NCBI GenBank assembly: GCA_037074765.1
Contig: JBAMDO010000016.1
Coordinates: forward strand, 124,001-188,000
Reading direction: 5' to 3'
DNA length: 64,000 nt
Source of the DNA: Mansonella perstans
Taxonomy: Eukaryota > Nematoda > Chromadorea > Rhabditida > Onchocercidae
This document shows, piece after piece, positions 11,890 through 31,000 of the stretch (the stretch's first letter is position 1; each line of letters starts with the position of its first letter). The notes under the pieces are model-generated. The model was given only the letters and a program-made list of their open reading frames with translations. It was not told the DNA's origin and searched no databases. The position numbers and the translations under genes are program-made.

Positions 11890-14623
11890 ATGAGCATATC
11901 TGCATGTCAGAGTGACTGTGGAAGTTATGCTCTTAATGGCACTTCCGATGCTGCTACTAAGGTTATCACTTAAATTTCCCTAAATTTCTGTGTTTACTGT
12001 TGTTGATGGACTATATGCATAAATGATCTTGATAAGGATTTTAAAAGATTTTAAAATTAAATGACTCTGATAAGGATTTTAAAATTCCATATTCAGTTTT
12101 GAACCGCATTATGCTAATGTGTTATTGTCGAGTAAGTTATTTTAATTACTTACGGAGAACGAGTTCAGTTCTCATTAGCCCTTACTACCATATCAGAAGA
12201 TGCCGAGAAACTCCTAATTTGTGTTTCAATAATGGACTAAAGAATTAGTGAAATAGTTATTCATATTCGTTCTCCCTAATTTTATCAGTGTGTTTAGACT
12301 GTAAACATTACCTGTATGGCATTGGAGGAATCGCTGCATTCTGAATCTCTCTTATCACAAACGGAAGTGATGGTCAATTTCGTTATTTTTAGAAACTGAT
12401 TTTCCATTTTCTACTGTTTGAATTTTGAGTATGAAAATGAGTGAGATAAATTTAACAATTCGTTATTGGTGAAGGATCAGTTGCATTCGAAGCTGAATAG
12501 ATATTCACGGAAAAGTAATCAGTCTTCAGTGTATCCATTAAAATGGTGCCATAATTTCATAATTAATTGTAAAGAACTAGGATAATTTTTGGTATAACAC
12601 GTATACGTTTCAGGGTGCAGTATGGCATTCCAACACGACAAAGAACAATTTTTTGGAAGGATTCAGTTCGCAGCATTCAGTTCCAGTTCGAACTAGTCCT
12701 TTAGAAGCTTCCAGTTTGCAGCATTCAACCTTATCGGAGTTTTCATTGCCTCACACCGATTCATTTCATCTCAATGTTCCTGTGCATGAAGATGACGAGA
12801 AAGTGGAATCTATTGTGGATGCAGTAAATTTTTATTTTTAATTTTTCAGAATGAAATTATTCACGTTTCTGGGTTTATTTTTGTAATATTTACATTGAAA
12901 AATTTCTACTTGATATGTTGCAGTCCGGTAAAAAGGTAGGATATGAAGAACAAATGGTGGAAGCTCCACCTTCAACAAGTTCCGAAATTGCTAATCGAGA
13001 TGATTCGGATGAAGATGGGGAGATTGATATTCAGGTAACTTTTTTGTATCATTTGCAACAATGAGATAAATGCTTATGGCTTATCTTTTAAGCAGTATTC
13101 CAAGCAATTTTAGATCCGAAACGTTGTTTGTAATTACACTCTTCCATTACATATTGATCTGCATCGTGTAGCTTTAAGTTCGGGCAATGTCGCATTCGAT
13201 CGAGGTCGAGGAGTAAGTACTTTGAATTTTGATTCTCGACCTTTCCAAGTGATTGTTGAGGAAATTTTTTATCTTTTTTTACTGTTTATTTGCAGTTTAG
13301 TAATATTTTGTTGGATCAGGATTTAAAATAACTTAATTTCATGGATAGTTTGAAATTACTGCGTATGAATATTATCGATGACTGACTTTATTGGTAGTTA
13401 ACTATAATTCACGCGTTATTTTGCATTTAATTAGCATAATATGAAATTTGCATGGAAAACTAAACATTATTTGTAAGTATTTCAATTTTTTATTTTGTTT
13501 TCTTTCATTTAATTTTACGATTATGTAATATTAGGTCTTGCTGAAGCAGAAAAGAAACCCTTCCTGTTACGTCAAAATACACAGCTCTGGAAAAATTTAT
13601 ATTGTCGGATGTCGCAGGTATGTTTGATTTTTATCGTTTATTTTATCTTCTAAATCATTTTTCTTTAATCAGAATGAAGTTTCATTTGCTTTTCTGAATT
13701 CGTTCGAAATTAAAACTTAAAGTATTGTAGCGAAAGTGAATGCAAGCGTGCTGCGAGAGGAGTTGCGCGCATGGTTCAAAAAAGCATGGGCAGAATGATG
13801 GACACTGTTCGGATTCGGAATTATCGCATTTGTAATGTGCTTGCGACCTGTAAGATGCCCTTTGGAGTAAAAATTGAAGAAGTAAGTTTAACTTTTATCT
13901 GGTATGAAATTTTATTTTTTCTAAATTTGTAATACAATTTTTTTTTTTTTTAGCTAGCTCAAAAGTATCCAGACCGTTCTCAGTATGAACCAGAATTATC
14001 AGTTGGCCTCATATGGCGTTCTGTAAACCCTCGAGCCACACTCCGGATTCATACAACAGGCAGCATTACTGTTACTGGCGGTAAGTTTTCAAATGTCGAA
14101 TTAAATGAAGATTATGCAATCTGAAGAATAATTGGAAAATGAGATTTTAAATTAGCTAGTTTTTTGGTTCATTTACAGCTGCATCAGAAAGTGATGTAAT
14201 GAAAGCAATTGAAGTGATTTATCCAATTATCAAAGAATTTCGATGTGCTTTACGCTTACGTAATACCGCCATTCCGAAGTCCGCACGTAAAAGGAAGCAG
14301 GGGATATCCGGTATTACTAACAAAAGACCTCATGCTATGCAGGTGATTTACGAAATTTTTGACAACAAAATTTGGGTGGGGTGAATTTATTATTAATGAT
14401 ATTCCGACTTCTATGTTTTTCATCACTTGCAGTAACAGGAATGAAGTGTATGACTAGATTAGATACTTTACCGTTCGTATATTCATGCTAGTATTGATGA
14501 ATGTTTCAGCCTAGTATAAATGGATTGCAGCGATTTCCGGTCTCCTCTGGAGTTTTTGGCAACCGAGTTTACTTCAGTGATGAAGATGATGAAGAAGAGG
14601 ATGAATTCGAGGACGTTGTCTAA
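11890..14623 (+). CDS. tlf-1: TBP-like factor (TLF/TRF2/TBPL1), RNA polymerase II initiation factor
   Basis: A TATA-binding-protein relative that recruits TFIIA/TFIIB to TATA-less promoters; the C. elegans member is needed for early zygotic transcription. Nine exons join in phase to 376 residues: 11890-11961, 12614-12823, 12924-13034, 13114-13212, 13535-13617, 13731-13881, 13954-14080, 14179-14342 and 14510-14623. Residues 1-130 or so are a Ser-rich then acidic leader (DDSDEDGEIDIQ). The two TBP-fold repeats follow: IRNVVCNYTLPLHIDL ... CYVKIHSSGKIYIVGC, then VRIRNYRICNVLATCKMPF ... TLRIHTTGSITVTGA. The tail is highly acidic (DEDDEEEDEFEDVV) before TAA. The substituted DNA-contact positions and the VNPRATLRIH-type repeat favour TLF over canonical TBP. 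The first exon (MSISACQSD) is the least certain part, though its splice phase fits. Confidence 0.9.
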
Positions 14624-14660
14624 TAACCGTTTATCGCTTTTGATATTGTTATTTCTGTGC

Positions 14661-14666
14661 AATAAA
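14661..14666 (+). terminator. Poly(A) signal for TLF
   Basis: AATAAA lies 37 bases after the TLF stop codon, in a T-rich 3' flank. This is the normal nematode spacing for the hexamer. Confidence 0.6.
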
Positions 14667-16030
14667 TAGATTTACTTTCCTATAGTTTTATGTTTACTTT
14701 GCTTTTTTCTTTATCTTTGTTGTTCGTCATACAATGAACATAAATATGTATAAGTTGATTTTAAACTATCGCTCTGTACTGCTTCATCTACTTATCAGTA
14801 CTTATATATTTACTTGCACATCGAGCTTATTAGGATTTCCTAACTACTTCATTAAATTATCTGATTGATATCGAATGTAAAAGATCAAAAAGAGAGAGAG
14901 AGAGAGAAAGAAAATGAGCTATCCCGAGAAATTTAAATTTCTCAAGATGAGGAATGAAATAGATTATTGTCTTTACAATCATGAAATTGATATGTCTCAT
15001 CTATAGCTTTCATTTATTTTAATATTATTTGGATAATGTAATGCTTATGTGTATTATATGTTTCGTTTCGTTTTTTTTTTTTTCTTTCTTGCATTCTTTG
15101 GAGTAATCAAAAATTTTCAATGTTTCTTTTATCATATGTGTTCTCAACAGCAGAAAGAACATTAGAATTTGAGTAAAGTTTCTTTCTACAACTTTATCCT
15201 GTATTATCAATCATTAAATCTTTTTTTTTTGAATAAATGTTCTGGCAGATATATGTATCTAATACACTACTATCAAATGATACACTTAGAGTTGCTATCC
15301 ATTGTATTTATGAAGGGAGCAAGCAAAAGATCTAAAATCTGTATAGGTAAAATGAGACAAGGAATGTATGTGTTGGAATTTTCTGAATGCAGAATGAGTT
15401 GAGATATGTATATTTACCTATTTTGTAAAGATTTTTTATAAAGACCTTAGTGGTCTTGAAGTATTCGTTGAAGCAATATGAATTATAGTAAGAAAGAAAA
15501 ACAATCTTTTGAATTTCTTCCATTAATTAAACGAGAAAGTTGACGAAAATCATATGAGTGCAGGAGGAATAGAACGAATCGGAAACATGCAACAAATTTA
15601 TGATAATGTAAAAAAATTGTGAAAAACAAAAGCACAATATACCTGGAAGATAGGCAATACGTGTTGTAACAATAAATCTTATTATAGTTACTATGTTTGA
15701 TATGATGCTGATCAGATTCTATTTTATACGATTAAATCTGCAATGAAAAGTGAACCATCCTATGAAAGTTCACTTTATAATTTCGCTATAAAAGAATATG
15801 AATATAAAAATTCCTATTTTAGTAACACATTGCATTACACCAAAGAATTCTGCAATATATAAGCACCGTTATCAAAATAACGAAATTTTTGCCCTACATA
15901 TAGAGAAAAGTGACTCAAAAGAACTGAAATCAATAAAATTAATTAATCCTACGAAACATTCACCACAGACAATAGGATTCCTGTATCATCAAAAATCTTA
16001 CATAGAAGAAATCAATTCAAAAATAAGAGA
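14667..16030. other. Intergenic between convergent TLF and alanyl-tRNA synthetase
   Basis: Tail-to-tail spacer of about 1.4 kb. It is AT-rich, with a short GA tract near 14890 and poly-T near 15072. Short open frames here (15025-15523, 15798-16070) show no domain and no splice partners. The last overlaps the end of the synthetase on the other strand. Confidence 0.5.
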
Positions 16031-21984
<5,954 letters not shown>

Positions 21985-23662
21985 CTAAAATACAGCAGCA
22001 TTAGTTTTAAAAAGGAGAAAAGAAGGAATTACGGCAAACTTTTTTAAGATGACAGTTATAGGTGGAAAGAAACCAATAAACAATCATACTGTTTGTGAAA
22101 TAATTCGAAATGGATACTTGAAATTCTAAAAAAAAATTATGGCTTCAGATTAGTTCTTGATCTTTGATGGTAACAATTTGAATGCAACTAGTCAAAACTA
22201 GTTCATTATGACATGAAAAACTTTCAATATAAATGATATATAGCTAAACTTATTTTTCATTTCTAATACTCATTTTGCATTGAATAAACAGCTAAGGAAT
22301 GAGCAAAGAAAGTGGCAGAGAATTTAATTTTTGTTTCACTAAAAAGAAGTCTCGCTATTTTCTCCGTTTCTACTTAATTCAAATATTTTTTAAATCATCA
22401 ATGATAGCTAATATGTAATAAATTTATCAGTACATTTACTCATATAATAAATTTATTTATGTATAACCAATGAAATCACTCATGTACTCAATATTTTTCG
22501 TTTTTAAAGATGACCTTTTAAGTGGAATTTCAAGTGAAATTCCTTATCAACTAATGATGTTAAATTATGTCGAAAAGTAATAGCATAGTAGTGCGAAAGC
22601 TTTTTTAGGCAAAAAAAATGAGAAGACGAATCTTTTCGTTTCTCCAAAATTTAATTTGCTAGTTTATAATTTGACAAAACTTCCTTTAAGTCTTTAAAAG
22701 TTGATTTTTAAACATTGGAAGTTGCATTTTTTAATTTTTAAGTCTTCTGTTTTTGAAAATGAAAATTAGAAGTAATTTGTGTCAAAGGTCAAAAACATTA
22801 ACTTCTCTTGTCCAGTAGTATCTAAGATAAAGTTCTAAAGAGATAAGTACAGAAAGCACCAGACTTATTTAGAAACAATAAGACGGAAAAAAAAGACTGG
22901 ACAGTACTGTAACATTTATATTTCTGGGGCATACAACAATTCACAGTATTCTAAATTATGGATCGCTATGAAATTTGTTGTTCAATAGTGAAGAAATCAG
23001 AGAATAATTTATGTTTCTGTCTTTGAGATCCTTTGAGATAAAGAAATAGCCAAGATTCTCAGGCACGAGCCAACACTTCTTACAAGTCAAGATTCTATAA
23101 AGTCCTAAAATATTTTTGTCCTATTACAATTCTCTTCTTATTGTAAATGTACAAGCAGATGTTATCCATATTGAGAGTAGAATTTGTTTGATCTATGTAA
23201 TATGGTATTTACTGAAGTCAACTGAAATGAAAAGCTAAATATTTAATGATAATTTTGTTTAATGATAATTTTTAGTGATAATTTAATTCATAGTATGATA
23301 TGCTATATTAGAGATATTGCTAATGTAGTGCTAATTTCGACAGTTTTGTCCAGTTAAACTAACATATAAACAATTCTATTACATTTAATTATCCGCAATC
23401 AAAATCAAATAAATAAAAAAACTCAATTTTAATTACTTAATTGACCATTTGACACATTTATTTTGCTATATTCGCACTGGTAGTTCATGGTTCAAGACAT
23501 CAAATATCGAACAATTGTAAGTGAAATTTTCACCTTACAGTTTTCTTTTTTTTTTAAATTTCTGCATAATTAATTTCGATTTGAGCATTAATTTAGTTTA
23601 TCGAGTGAAATATTCTGAATTTTTCAGAAAAGTTGCATTGGAGAGAATGGATCATCGATAAA

Positions 23663-23802
23663 CATCAATCAGTCAATCAATCAAATCAATCAAATCAATC
23701 AATCAATCAAATCAACCAACTAATCAAATCAATCAATCAAATCGATTAATCAAATCGATCAATCAAATCAATCAATCAACCAATCAAATCAATCAATCAA
23801 TG
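23663..23802. repeat. Degenerate (ATCA)n / AATCAATCA simple repeat
   Basis: About 140 bases built of AATC/ATCA units in mixed tetra- and pentanucleotide register (AATCAATCAAATCAATC), with scattered substitutions. It is non-coding and lies about 1.7 kb upstream of the synthetase start. Confidence 0.9.
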
Positions 23803-24430
23803 ATAATTCATTCAAAGCGCACTTTGGTGAAGAAATAAATATATATTTGAGAAGAATTTGCTCATTTCAATATTTCTAATTTGTTTTTTTTTTTAAAGAA
23901 TATATTAACTTTTTGTTATTTTTAAAATGAAATAGAAAAGAGACAATAAATTTCAGACTATTTCGCATTAATTGTTTAATTTGAAAATTGAACAAACACT
24001 GAATTGAAAAATGAATGAGCTACACTATCTTCTCACAATTATCCTTTTTTTCTTTTCTCCATCCTTTCTTTCCATCTTCTTTTTCTCTTTTATTCCCACC
24101 ATCAAGCATACTGGCTATATATGGACTCCTTACTTATTTCGATAAATTTCTATTCTTTTAACAAAACGTCTAACAATCTGTTTCTCACACGTTAAACTCT
24201 CCTTTTTATTCTCTTTTCTCTTTCCTCTTTTTCTTTTCTCAACAAGTATCATTTACATCAAATCTGCTTGTGAAGTAGATCTTCTTAAAGATACCATACG
24301 AGTCACTAACATCGTTCTCATTTCAATCTTTTTTTCTTTTCCTTTCCAAATGAACAAATCTGAAATTTATATGAATTTCATTCTTCTCTTCCCATTGCAA
24401 CTTATCTTTTTTCAATTTCTTATACTAACA

Positions 24431-24580
24431 TTACAAGAAATACCGGGACATAAATTAGCCATTAACTGGTTTGAATTAATTTTCCATTACAAGAAATACC
24501 GGAACATAAATTAGCCACTGACTGATTTTGAATTAATTTTTCATCTCGATATTACGAGAAATACCGAGACATTTAAATTC
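24431..24580. repeat. Diverged direct repeat, about 53-56-bp unit, 2.5-3 copies
   Basis: Successive copies begin ATTACAAGAAATACCGGGAC, ATTACAAGAAATACCGGAAC and ATTACGAGAAATACCGAGAC, and the first two are followed by ATAAATTAGCCA and a GAATTAATTTT tail. Divergence between copies rises towards the third. Confidence 0.85.
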
Positions 24581-26399
24581 AGTTTAAAATTAATAAATAT
24601 ATTAATTGATTTTGAAGTATAATTTTGCTTGTAATTTATTAGAAAAAAGGCTTTATCAAAAAAACGGAAGGCAATTTGTACATTAATATAACAGAAGCCT
24701 ATAACTATTGAAATGATTTCACTACTTGATTCAAAAGATTTTAAAAGTTATTTCCATAGTAAGTATATTTCATTTGTTGAATTTAAATCTTTTAATATCT
24801 GAAAAGGTCATTGTCATACCACATGTGGTGACGCAATGTGACAAAGTGAAAATGGTCATCGCTACAATAGTTTTAATGAATAATTGTCAAACAAAAGAAA
24901 TACTTTAGGCTACTTCATTTCATTAAATCAGATGTCTTTAGTATAAGAATGTATTATGGATCGGTCTCATACCTTTTCAGTGATATATTTGATTGATTAT
25001 TTCGTACTAACCCATAATTTTAATCATTTCTTACGGTACATATGGTTATGTGTACGGAATATACGTAAGTGACGTGTTATGTTCACTTTGATTTTGATTT
25101 TCTATAAATGTCAAGATACTTTAGTTAAGTCGATTTCAATCAAACATGTTTCAACTATGTTCAAATACAATTTCAAATGTGAAATTTCTCGAAAAAGGAA
25201 CGATAGAGTTTACAAATTTTTTAAACTTTGTTACAAAAGGGTACTATTTTTCTAATGAAAAGATTTTTGTGAAAATGTTCTCGTTTTTAAGAAAAAAAAT
25301 TCTCATTTATTATCGAGCGATCATTTTTATTACCATCAACAACAACAACAACAAAAATTCTGATGTAATTTATTGCGCGAACAATTCATTCACTCATTTG
25401 CAAAAAAAAAAAAAAAAAAATTTAAAATTATGAAAATGGAAGAGAGAGAGAGAGAGAAAAAAGCGAAAGAGAATGAAAAAAAAAAAAAAGAAAATTTTGA
25501 ATTCCTTTATCTTTGCCTATCTTTTCAAAATATGTCTAAATTTGATAAATTTGAAATAATTTTTATGAAATGATTTTATCTGTATCTTTTTTATATTTTC
25601 TGAAAAAATTGTATTTCAAGTTGGTATTATAGTACTGGTAACTTTTTTTTTCTCGCTCATCGCTTTATTGCGCTGTTTTTTTTTTTTTTTTTCTGGTGCT
25701 TTCGGTTATTGCCTAATTAAAAATCATTTGGACTGGACTGTAATTATCATCGTTCTACCATCGTTAACTTTTTTTTTTTGAAAAAATAAAGTGAAAGAGA
25801 GGGAAGGAAAAAAAGAAAGAGAAGATAGTATGAGGAGAAAAAAAGATAGTGTAATTGTATTTCAAGTAGCAATTTTCTTTTGATTGTTCATAGTATGTAC
25901 CATTTTTTGAAAATAAGGAATCAAAGGAAAAATGATTTCATGAAATGTTTATATGCTATGATATACTGCAATTTCTTCGTAGTACATTAATAATTTATGG
26001 CCAAGAGAGAAATAGGCCTTTTTTTGCCCAATTCTTTGGCATTGCTTGATCCTTTCCCAGCTGTGTATATGTTATCCTTACTCATTTATAAAAGAGATTA
26101 ATTGTCATTCATTTGGCTTCTTTTGATTGGTTTTATTGCTTCCATTTCAATGCTCATTGTTGTGCTAATTGCCTACTTAGTTATTCAACCAGTTGTAATC
26201 ACAAAAAAAAAATACATTTCGAATTTTTGAAGTTCATTGAGTCATTAATAAATATTGTTGGCATTCCTTTTCTTAAACAATTTAATTTAGTCAATTTTAA
26301 TTTTCATTGTAATCTGCTCCATGTGTTAATTAACAAATATGCCATAGTGTACAGTAGAAATTTCAGTTTTGTTAACAGATAGATTGAAATCATACTATC

Positions 26400-26910
26400 G
26401 GAATCATATATTTTGAAATACATGATAATAGTAATTAAAGCTAATTTACTCTTATGAATTCTTGTCGAATCACCTAAGATCATAGTATCACAACCGGAAG
26501 TTTCAAGATCGCCAATTTTTAAAGAGAATGACATACCAAAAAATAAATGGAAAACTAGATATTCGCAACACCTAGCATCACCAAAATCTCGTATTGCATT
26601 GATTTGACTCGTAGTTCCGCGGATTCCACCTTCGAGCCCTTCAATTACATTGAAATATGGATGCATTGTTGGATTCAAAAAGAAATAAGACTTTCCTCAT
26701 TTCCGCAGATGAAAAGATATCTCCTGGCACATACCACTGCGTATATTACTTTCCTTCATTTTAAATTTTAAGCCTTTAAAAGAAACACTGAAGGATTTTT
26801 CAGTAAATTTCCTTTCAAAAATCGATTTAAAAGCAGAAAACATCCGGTCAATGTTCAATCGGCAGTATATACTGGTCATTTGAATGAGTGACCAGGAATG
26901 TACATATGTT
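26400..26910 (-). pseudogene. Unrecognised open stretch with one in-frame stop; possible gene relic
   Basis: Reading leftwards from about 26910, one frame stays open for roughly 160-170 codons except for a single TGA at 26697-26699. The part from 26879 starts MTSIYCRLNIDRMFSAF, and the part after the stop includes NPTMHPYFNVIEGLEGG, then TTSQINAIRDFGDARC. Composition is less biased than the surrounding noise. No domain is recognised and there is no obvious intron that would remove the stop. It could be a decayed gene or transposon remnant, or chance. Confidence 0.25.
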
Positions 26911-28655
26911 ACAAAGGAGGATTATTTGCATTTTGAAGAATGATTGTTTGTTTTACATTCGTTTCTTTTACCGAATTTTTTTATTCATCGAATTTTCCTT
27001 GGGAGAAAAAAGTGAGCCGTTTAAAGAATTGTGTCATGTTGATCTTTTTTTTTTGAAAGGATAATCATTTTTCCAATATATGAATTTTGTCAGTTGTTAA
27101 CTTTTCACCTTTTGAATTTCGGCTCATTAAGCGTGTTTCTTCATGATCTGAACAATTCAATAAGCATATTTCTTCAACAACCTGTCATAAAGTATGTGCG
27201 ATATTTGAATCATAAATTCCATGTGTTTATTTTATGAAATGTAGTCGTATTATACGTTATATTAAATCGGTTGCAAACTAAGCTAACGATCAGTATGTAG
27301 ATGATACTTGATAAAATTACAGATCAGATCAAAAATGAATGATTTAGTTCGAATCTATCCGTCACATAAAGTACTTATTTGCAAAATTGCACAAATTTCT
27401 TAATATAAAAAAATTGTACTGATGAAAATTGCATGAAATTTCTGACTAAATAGTAAACGTTTTCATTCTAGACCAGAAGGAAGAAGGGAAAGAGAGAAGA
27501 CTTAAATCAATAATTGAAGAGAAAGAACATATTGGCCTAGGCTTTTTAGCGAACCAATAGCAATAGGAATTGGCATGCTAATTCAATTATTCATTTTCGA
27601 TATGGAAGTTGTTGTATGTGATGTATGTGTAGAATATATGCATGTATGTAGATATAATTATCTAATGTATATGATGAATGTATGTGTTTTGGTTGCTGAT
27701 TCAAATTTACTTACTATAAACTAAATAAGTATCGTTGAGTTTTATTTATGAAATTTTTTGTTCCATCTTTAAATCTTATCCAATGTCTTGTTTCACTTTA
27801 ATTCCATTCATGTATCTGGAAATGTTAACCGCTTATTATGAAATGTGTCTTGGAACTCAATCAATAATCTAAACTTATAAATTTTTCTGTATTATTCAAT
27901 TAATACAATTAACTTTTAGACTATTTTCGAAGCAGTTCCTAACTTTCAGATTACTCCCGGTAGTCCTTAATTTGTACATTATTCCTTCTCAGTACTGTCG
28001 AAATACAGCGATCTCTTATTTTATCACATTACTCTTTTCTTGTAGTTTTCATAACTTTTTTCTCTGTCTTCTGCTGTGTCAACAAATTGTTTCAAAAGAA
28101 TTTGAAATTACAATCATTTCAATCTCTCATTTATTAATCATTTTATATATTTTGCAAATTTAAAAGAAAGCAAAACCAACAAATCATTTTTAAAATGAAT
28201 TAAAAATAAAAAACATTTCGAATTAATTTCATCTCAACCATTTCTTATTCATTCATTCTCTTTTTTCGTTCTCAATGTTTACTTTAAAGATCATCTTTGA
28301 GTCAAGATCAATTTTAGTTGGCGTTAAACTCTCTCAAATTAGCTCATTACGGCGATCGTTTGATGTGTTTTGCCTTCGTTTCGATTGATGTTCGGCGAAA
28401 AAGAAAAGAAAAAATTTCACTACCATTCATTAATTTTTGCAAACTCTCAAACATATAAAATTTCGTTTCAATTTTTTTCATTTTGGATCGTTCGTTTGAG
28501 AGTGCGAAGTTTCAGAAAATACAAATGATGTGAATTTTTTTTTTTTTTTTTTTTTTTTTATGCTTATTGCTAGCAAAACGAGCAGAATTTTGGTTTTATT
28601 TCGAGGAGGCACAACAAGAGGAATGAAAAATGGAACGATATGATTGATACTGGAA

Positions 28656-30746
28656 ATGGAAGAAGCTCATTATGATACTCCCTGGGAGTTCCTGCATCGT
28701 ACCGCTTCATTTCCACCGCGGTAAGTTGTTAATTGTTTGATAAGGTGAAGCGGAAAATTATTTTTTCAACAAATCTCATATTTAATGCCTCTCTCACGAA
28801 AATAAAAGCAAAAATTGATAATAAATTATGCGAAACGAAAGTATCAAAATTTTGCCTTCATTCCCGATATTTCTTGGGAATCTTAAGTTTGTTCATAAGA
28901 TTGTGTTTTTTCTTTTAGAGAACGTCCTCACTCCGATTCATCAGAGTTACTGTTGGGGAAAAGGTTAGAACGTGGCTTGCGTATCCATCGCTGTGGGACT
29001 GCAGAACAGCAAACGAGTAATGTCGTGGGACTGTCGCCTTCATCTTCGTGTCATCATTCATCGTCTGTCAAACATAATCATGCTGTTGTCAGGCAGGTTC
29101 GACTAATTTGTTCGCTCTTGTTGCCAACGATTTATATAAGAAACAAATGAGTGAATTTTTAAAACTGTAAAATTTGAAGAGAATATTGCAATCTTCTTGA
29201 ATGTAGGCAACATTTTTTAAATTAAAAAATTTTGATAAGGCAATTTTAATAGCGATTATGGTATAAGCATTGCAGAGAGCTACTCCGACGCAACTACCTG
29301 AATATGATCCACGACGAGCTTCAAGTACTGAACTCGAACGTGGCCGTTTCAAATTCGGTATTAACAGATTACGAGGTAAATTTTCCAACTAATTTTATAA
29401 TTATGAATAATTTTAATTTTGTGGTAGATTTATTATGGGAAAAAGTAATTTTTGCTGTTATTTATCAATTATTTAAAAAGCTTCAGAATTTTGTAAAAAG
29501 AAAATATTTTGAGAACTGAAGGTTAGAAAGATGCTAAAAAGTTATTTTAAAAAAGATGGAATTTAAACTGAGGATTTTATCAGAGCATACAAGTGGACGT
29601 GATTCACGCCGAAATCGTTACCGCGAGGAAGAAATTATTCACCGGGGTATTGACCGGGTCGATGCGGAACGACAACTTGTAAATCACGATATAGGCGCAT
29701 TTTTAATTCGGGTTCGAGATAATGGGACGCTAGCGTTGTCCATAAAAGCCAATAGAGGTGTACTACATATTAAACTTGAGGTTCATTTATTGAATCAAAT
29801 TTTGTTTTGAAAGAATTTTCCCAAATTTAAAAGAAAACTTATGAGGCAATAAGTGAAACAGTTTCTTCAAGTGAATGATTAATATACAATTTCTCTTGAC
29901 CTAATTTAGGAAAGGTCGAATATTCCCTGCTGATTTCTCCGAAAAATATGTAAATGGGACACATCTGCCTAATTATGGCAATATGGGAAGTAATGACTTC
30001 CGAGTAAAAAATGCTTTACGGGACAGGAAAGCACAATATCCCATTTAATCCCTGAGACAAAAAATAAGTGTGTCTACTCCACATAACAATTTACTGCAAT
30101 AGGATATTGAATAAAAAAATTGGATATTGAATCTAGTGGTCATTTACTTGATTGAATAAAAAAATAGGATGTTGAATCTAGTGGTCATTTGGTTGATTGA
30201 ATAAAAAAATAGGATGTTGAATCTAGTGGTCATTTGGTTGATTGAATAAAAAAATAGGATGTTGAATCTAGTGGTCATTTAGTTGATTGAATAAAAAAAT
30301 AGGATGTTGAATCTAGTGGTCATTTGGTTGATTGAATAAAAAAATAGGATGTTGAATCTAGTGATCATTTGGTTGATTGAATAAAAAAGTAGGATGTTGA
30401 ATCTAGTGGTCATTTAGTTGAAAAAAATCTTTCTGGAAAACATGCTATAGGACTGAGCAGTGTGAGAAAAGATGAATCCTCATTATTAATTGTAAAATTT
30501 ATACGTTAAAAATATTTTTTCGTTGTTAATTAGTTATCCTTAATGAGTGACCTTAATCATTAATTATAAATGAATTATAAAATTCAGTTGCGGGAAAATC
30601 GTTGGGTACTTGGTGAAGGACCAACGTTCGGTTCCATTGCGAGTATTATCACTTTCTATCGCAATCATGAGTTACCCATTCGTGGGGCAGATCGAATGTT
30701 ACTCAATAAACCGGTACTTGTTGCTACTCATACAACTCATTCATAG
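28656..30746 (+). CDS. Small SH2-domain adaptor, SHB/SHE/SHF-like
   Basis: Probable phosphotyrosine-signalling adaptor. Five exons join in phase to 232 residues: 28656-28720, 28919-29096, 29276-29375, 29584-29780 and 30588-30746. The N-terminus has a YDTPWEF motif resembling the Tyr-x-x-Pro-Trp motifs of SHB-family adaptors, then a Ser/His-rich linker and YDPRRASS. The SH2 domain is residues about 125-225: the IDRVDAERQL start, FLIRVR holding the phosphotyrosine-binding Arg, GVLHIKLE, the GPTFGSIASIITFY helix, then LLNKP. The exon 4 acceptor is set by phase (TTTTATCAG at 29583). Several out-of-frame ATGs precede the start. There is no kinase or SH3 domain. The SHB assignment rests on the short YxxPW motif and C-terminal SH2 placement, so it is tentative; the SH2 call is firm. 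Confidence 0.85.
30102..30420. repeat. 45-bp minisatellite, about 7 copies, in the SH2 gene intron
   Basis: The unit starts AGGATGTTGAATCTAGTGGT. Copies start at 30121, 30166, 30211, 30256, 30301, 30346 and 30391, exactly 45 bp apart, with a partial unit before the first. Copies differ by only a few bases. The array lies in the last intron (29781-30587), so its length change would not alter the protein. Confidence 0.95.
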
Positions 30747-30828
30747 CTATTATCATTGTGATCATTAAACAATATCTACGAATCTAAAAATATTTTCACT
30801 TTTCTTACCAATTTGTCTTTCTCTATCT

Positions 30829-31000
<172 letters not shown>

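Larger units (their letters stand above)
21985..28655. other. Gene-poor interval upstream of AARS and of the SH2 gene
   Basis: About 6.7 kb, AT-rich, with numerous poly-T/poly-A and CT/GA tracts. It contains an ATCA-type satellite (23663-23802), a 53-56-bp diverged repeat (24431-24580) and one unexplained minus-strand open stretch (26400-26910), each listed separately. It separates two divergent genes, so both promoters must lie at its edges. No RNA gene was recognised. Confidence 0.5.

Noticed and set aside
22000..28600. Possible Wolbachia nuclear insertion in the gene-poor interval
   Set aside because: Filarial genomes often carry these, but no bacterial-type long frame or recognisable bacterial protein was seen.
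30102..30420. Regular repeat resembling a CRISPR array
   Set aside because: Units are directly contiguous with no unique spacers, and the context is an intron of a eukaryotic gene. It is a minisatellite.
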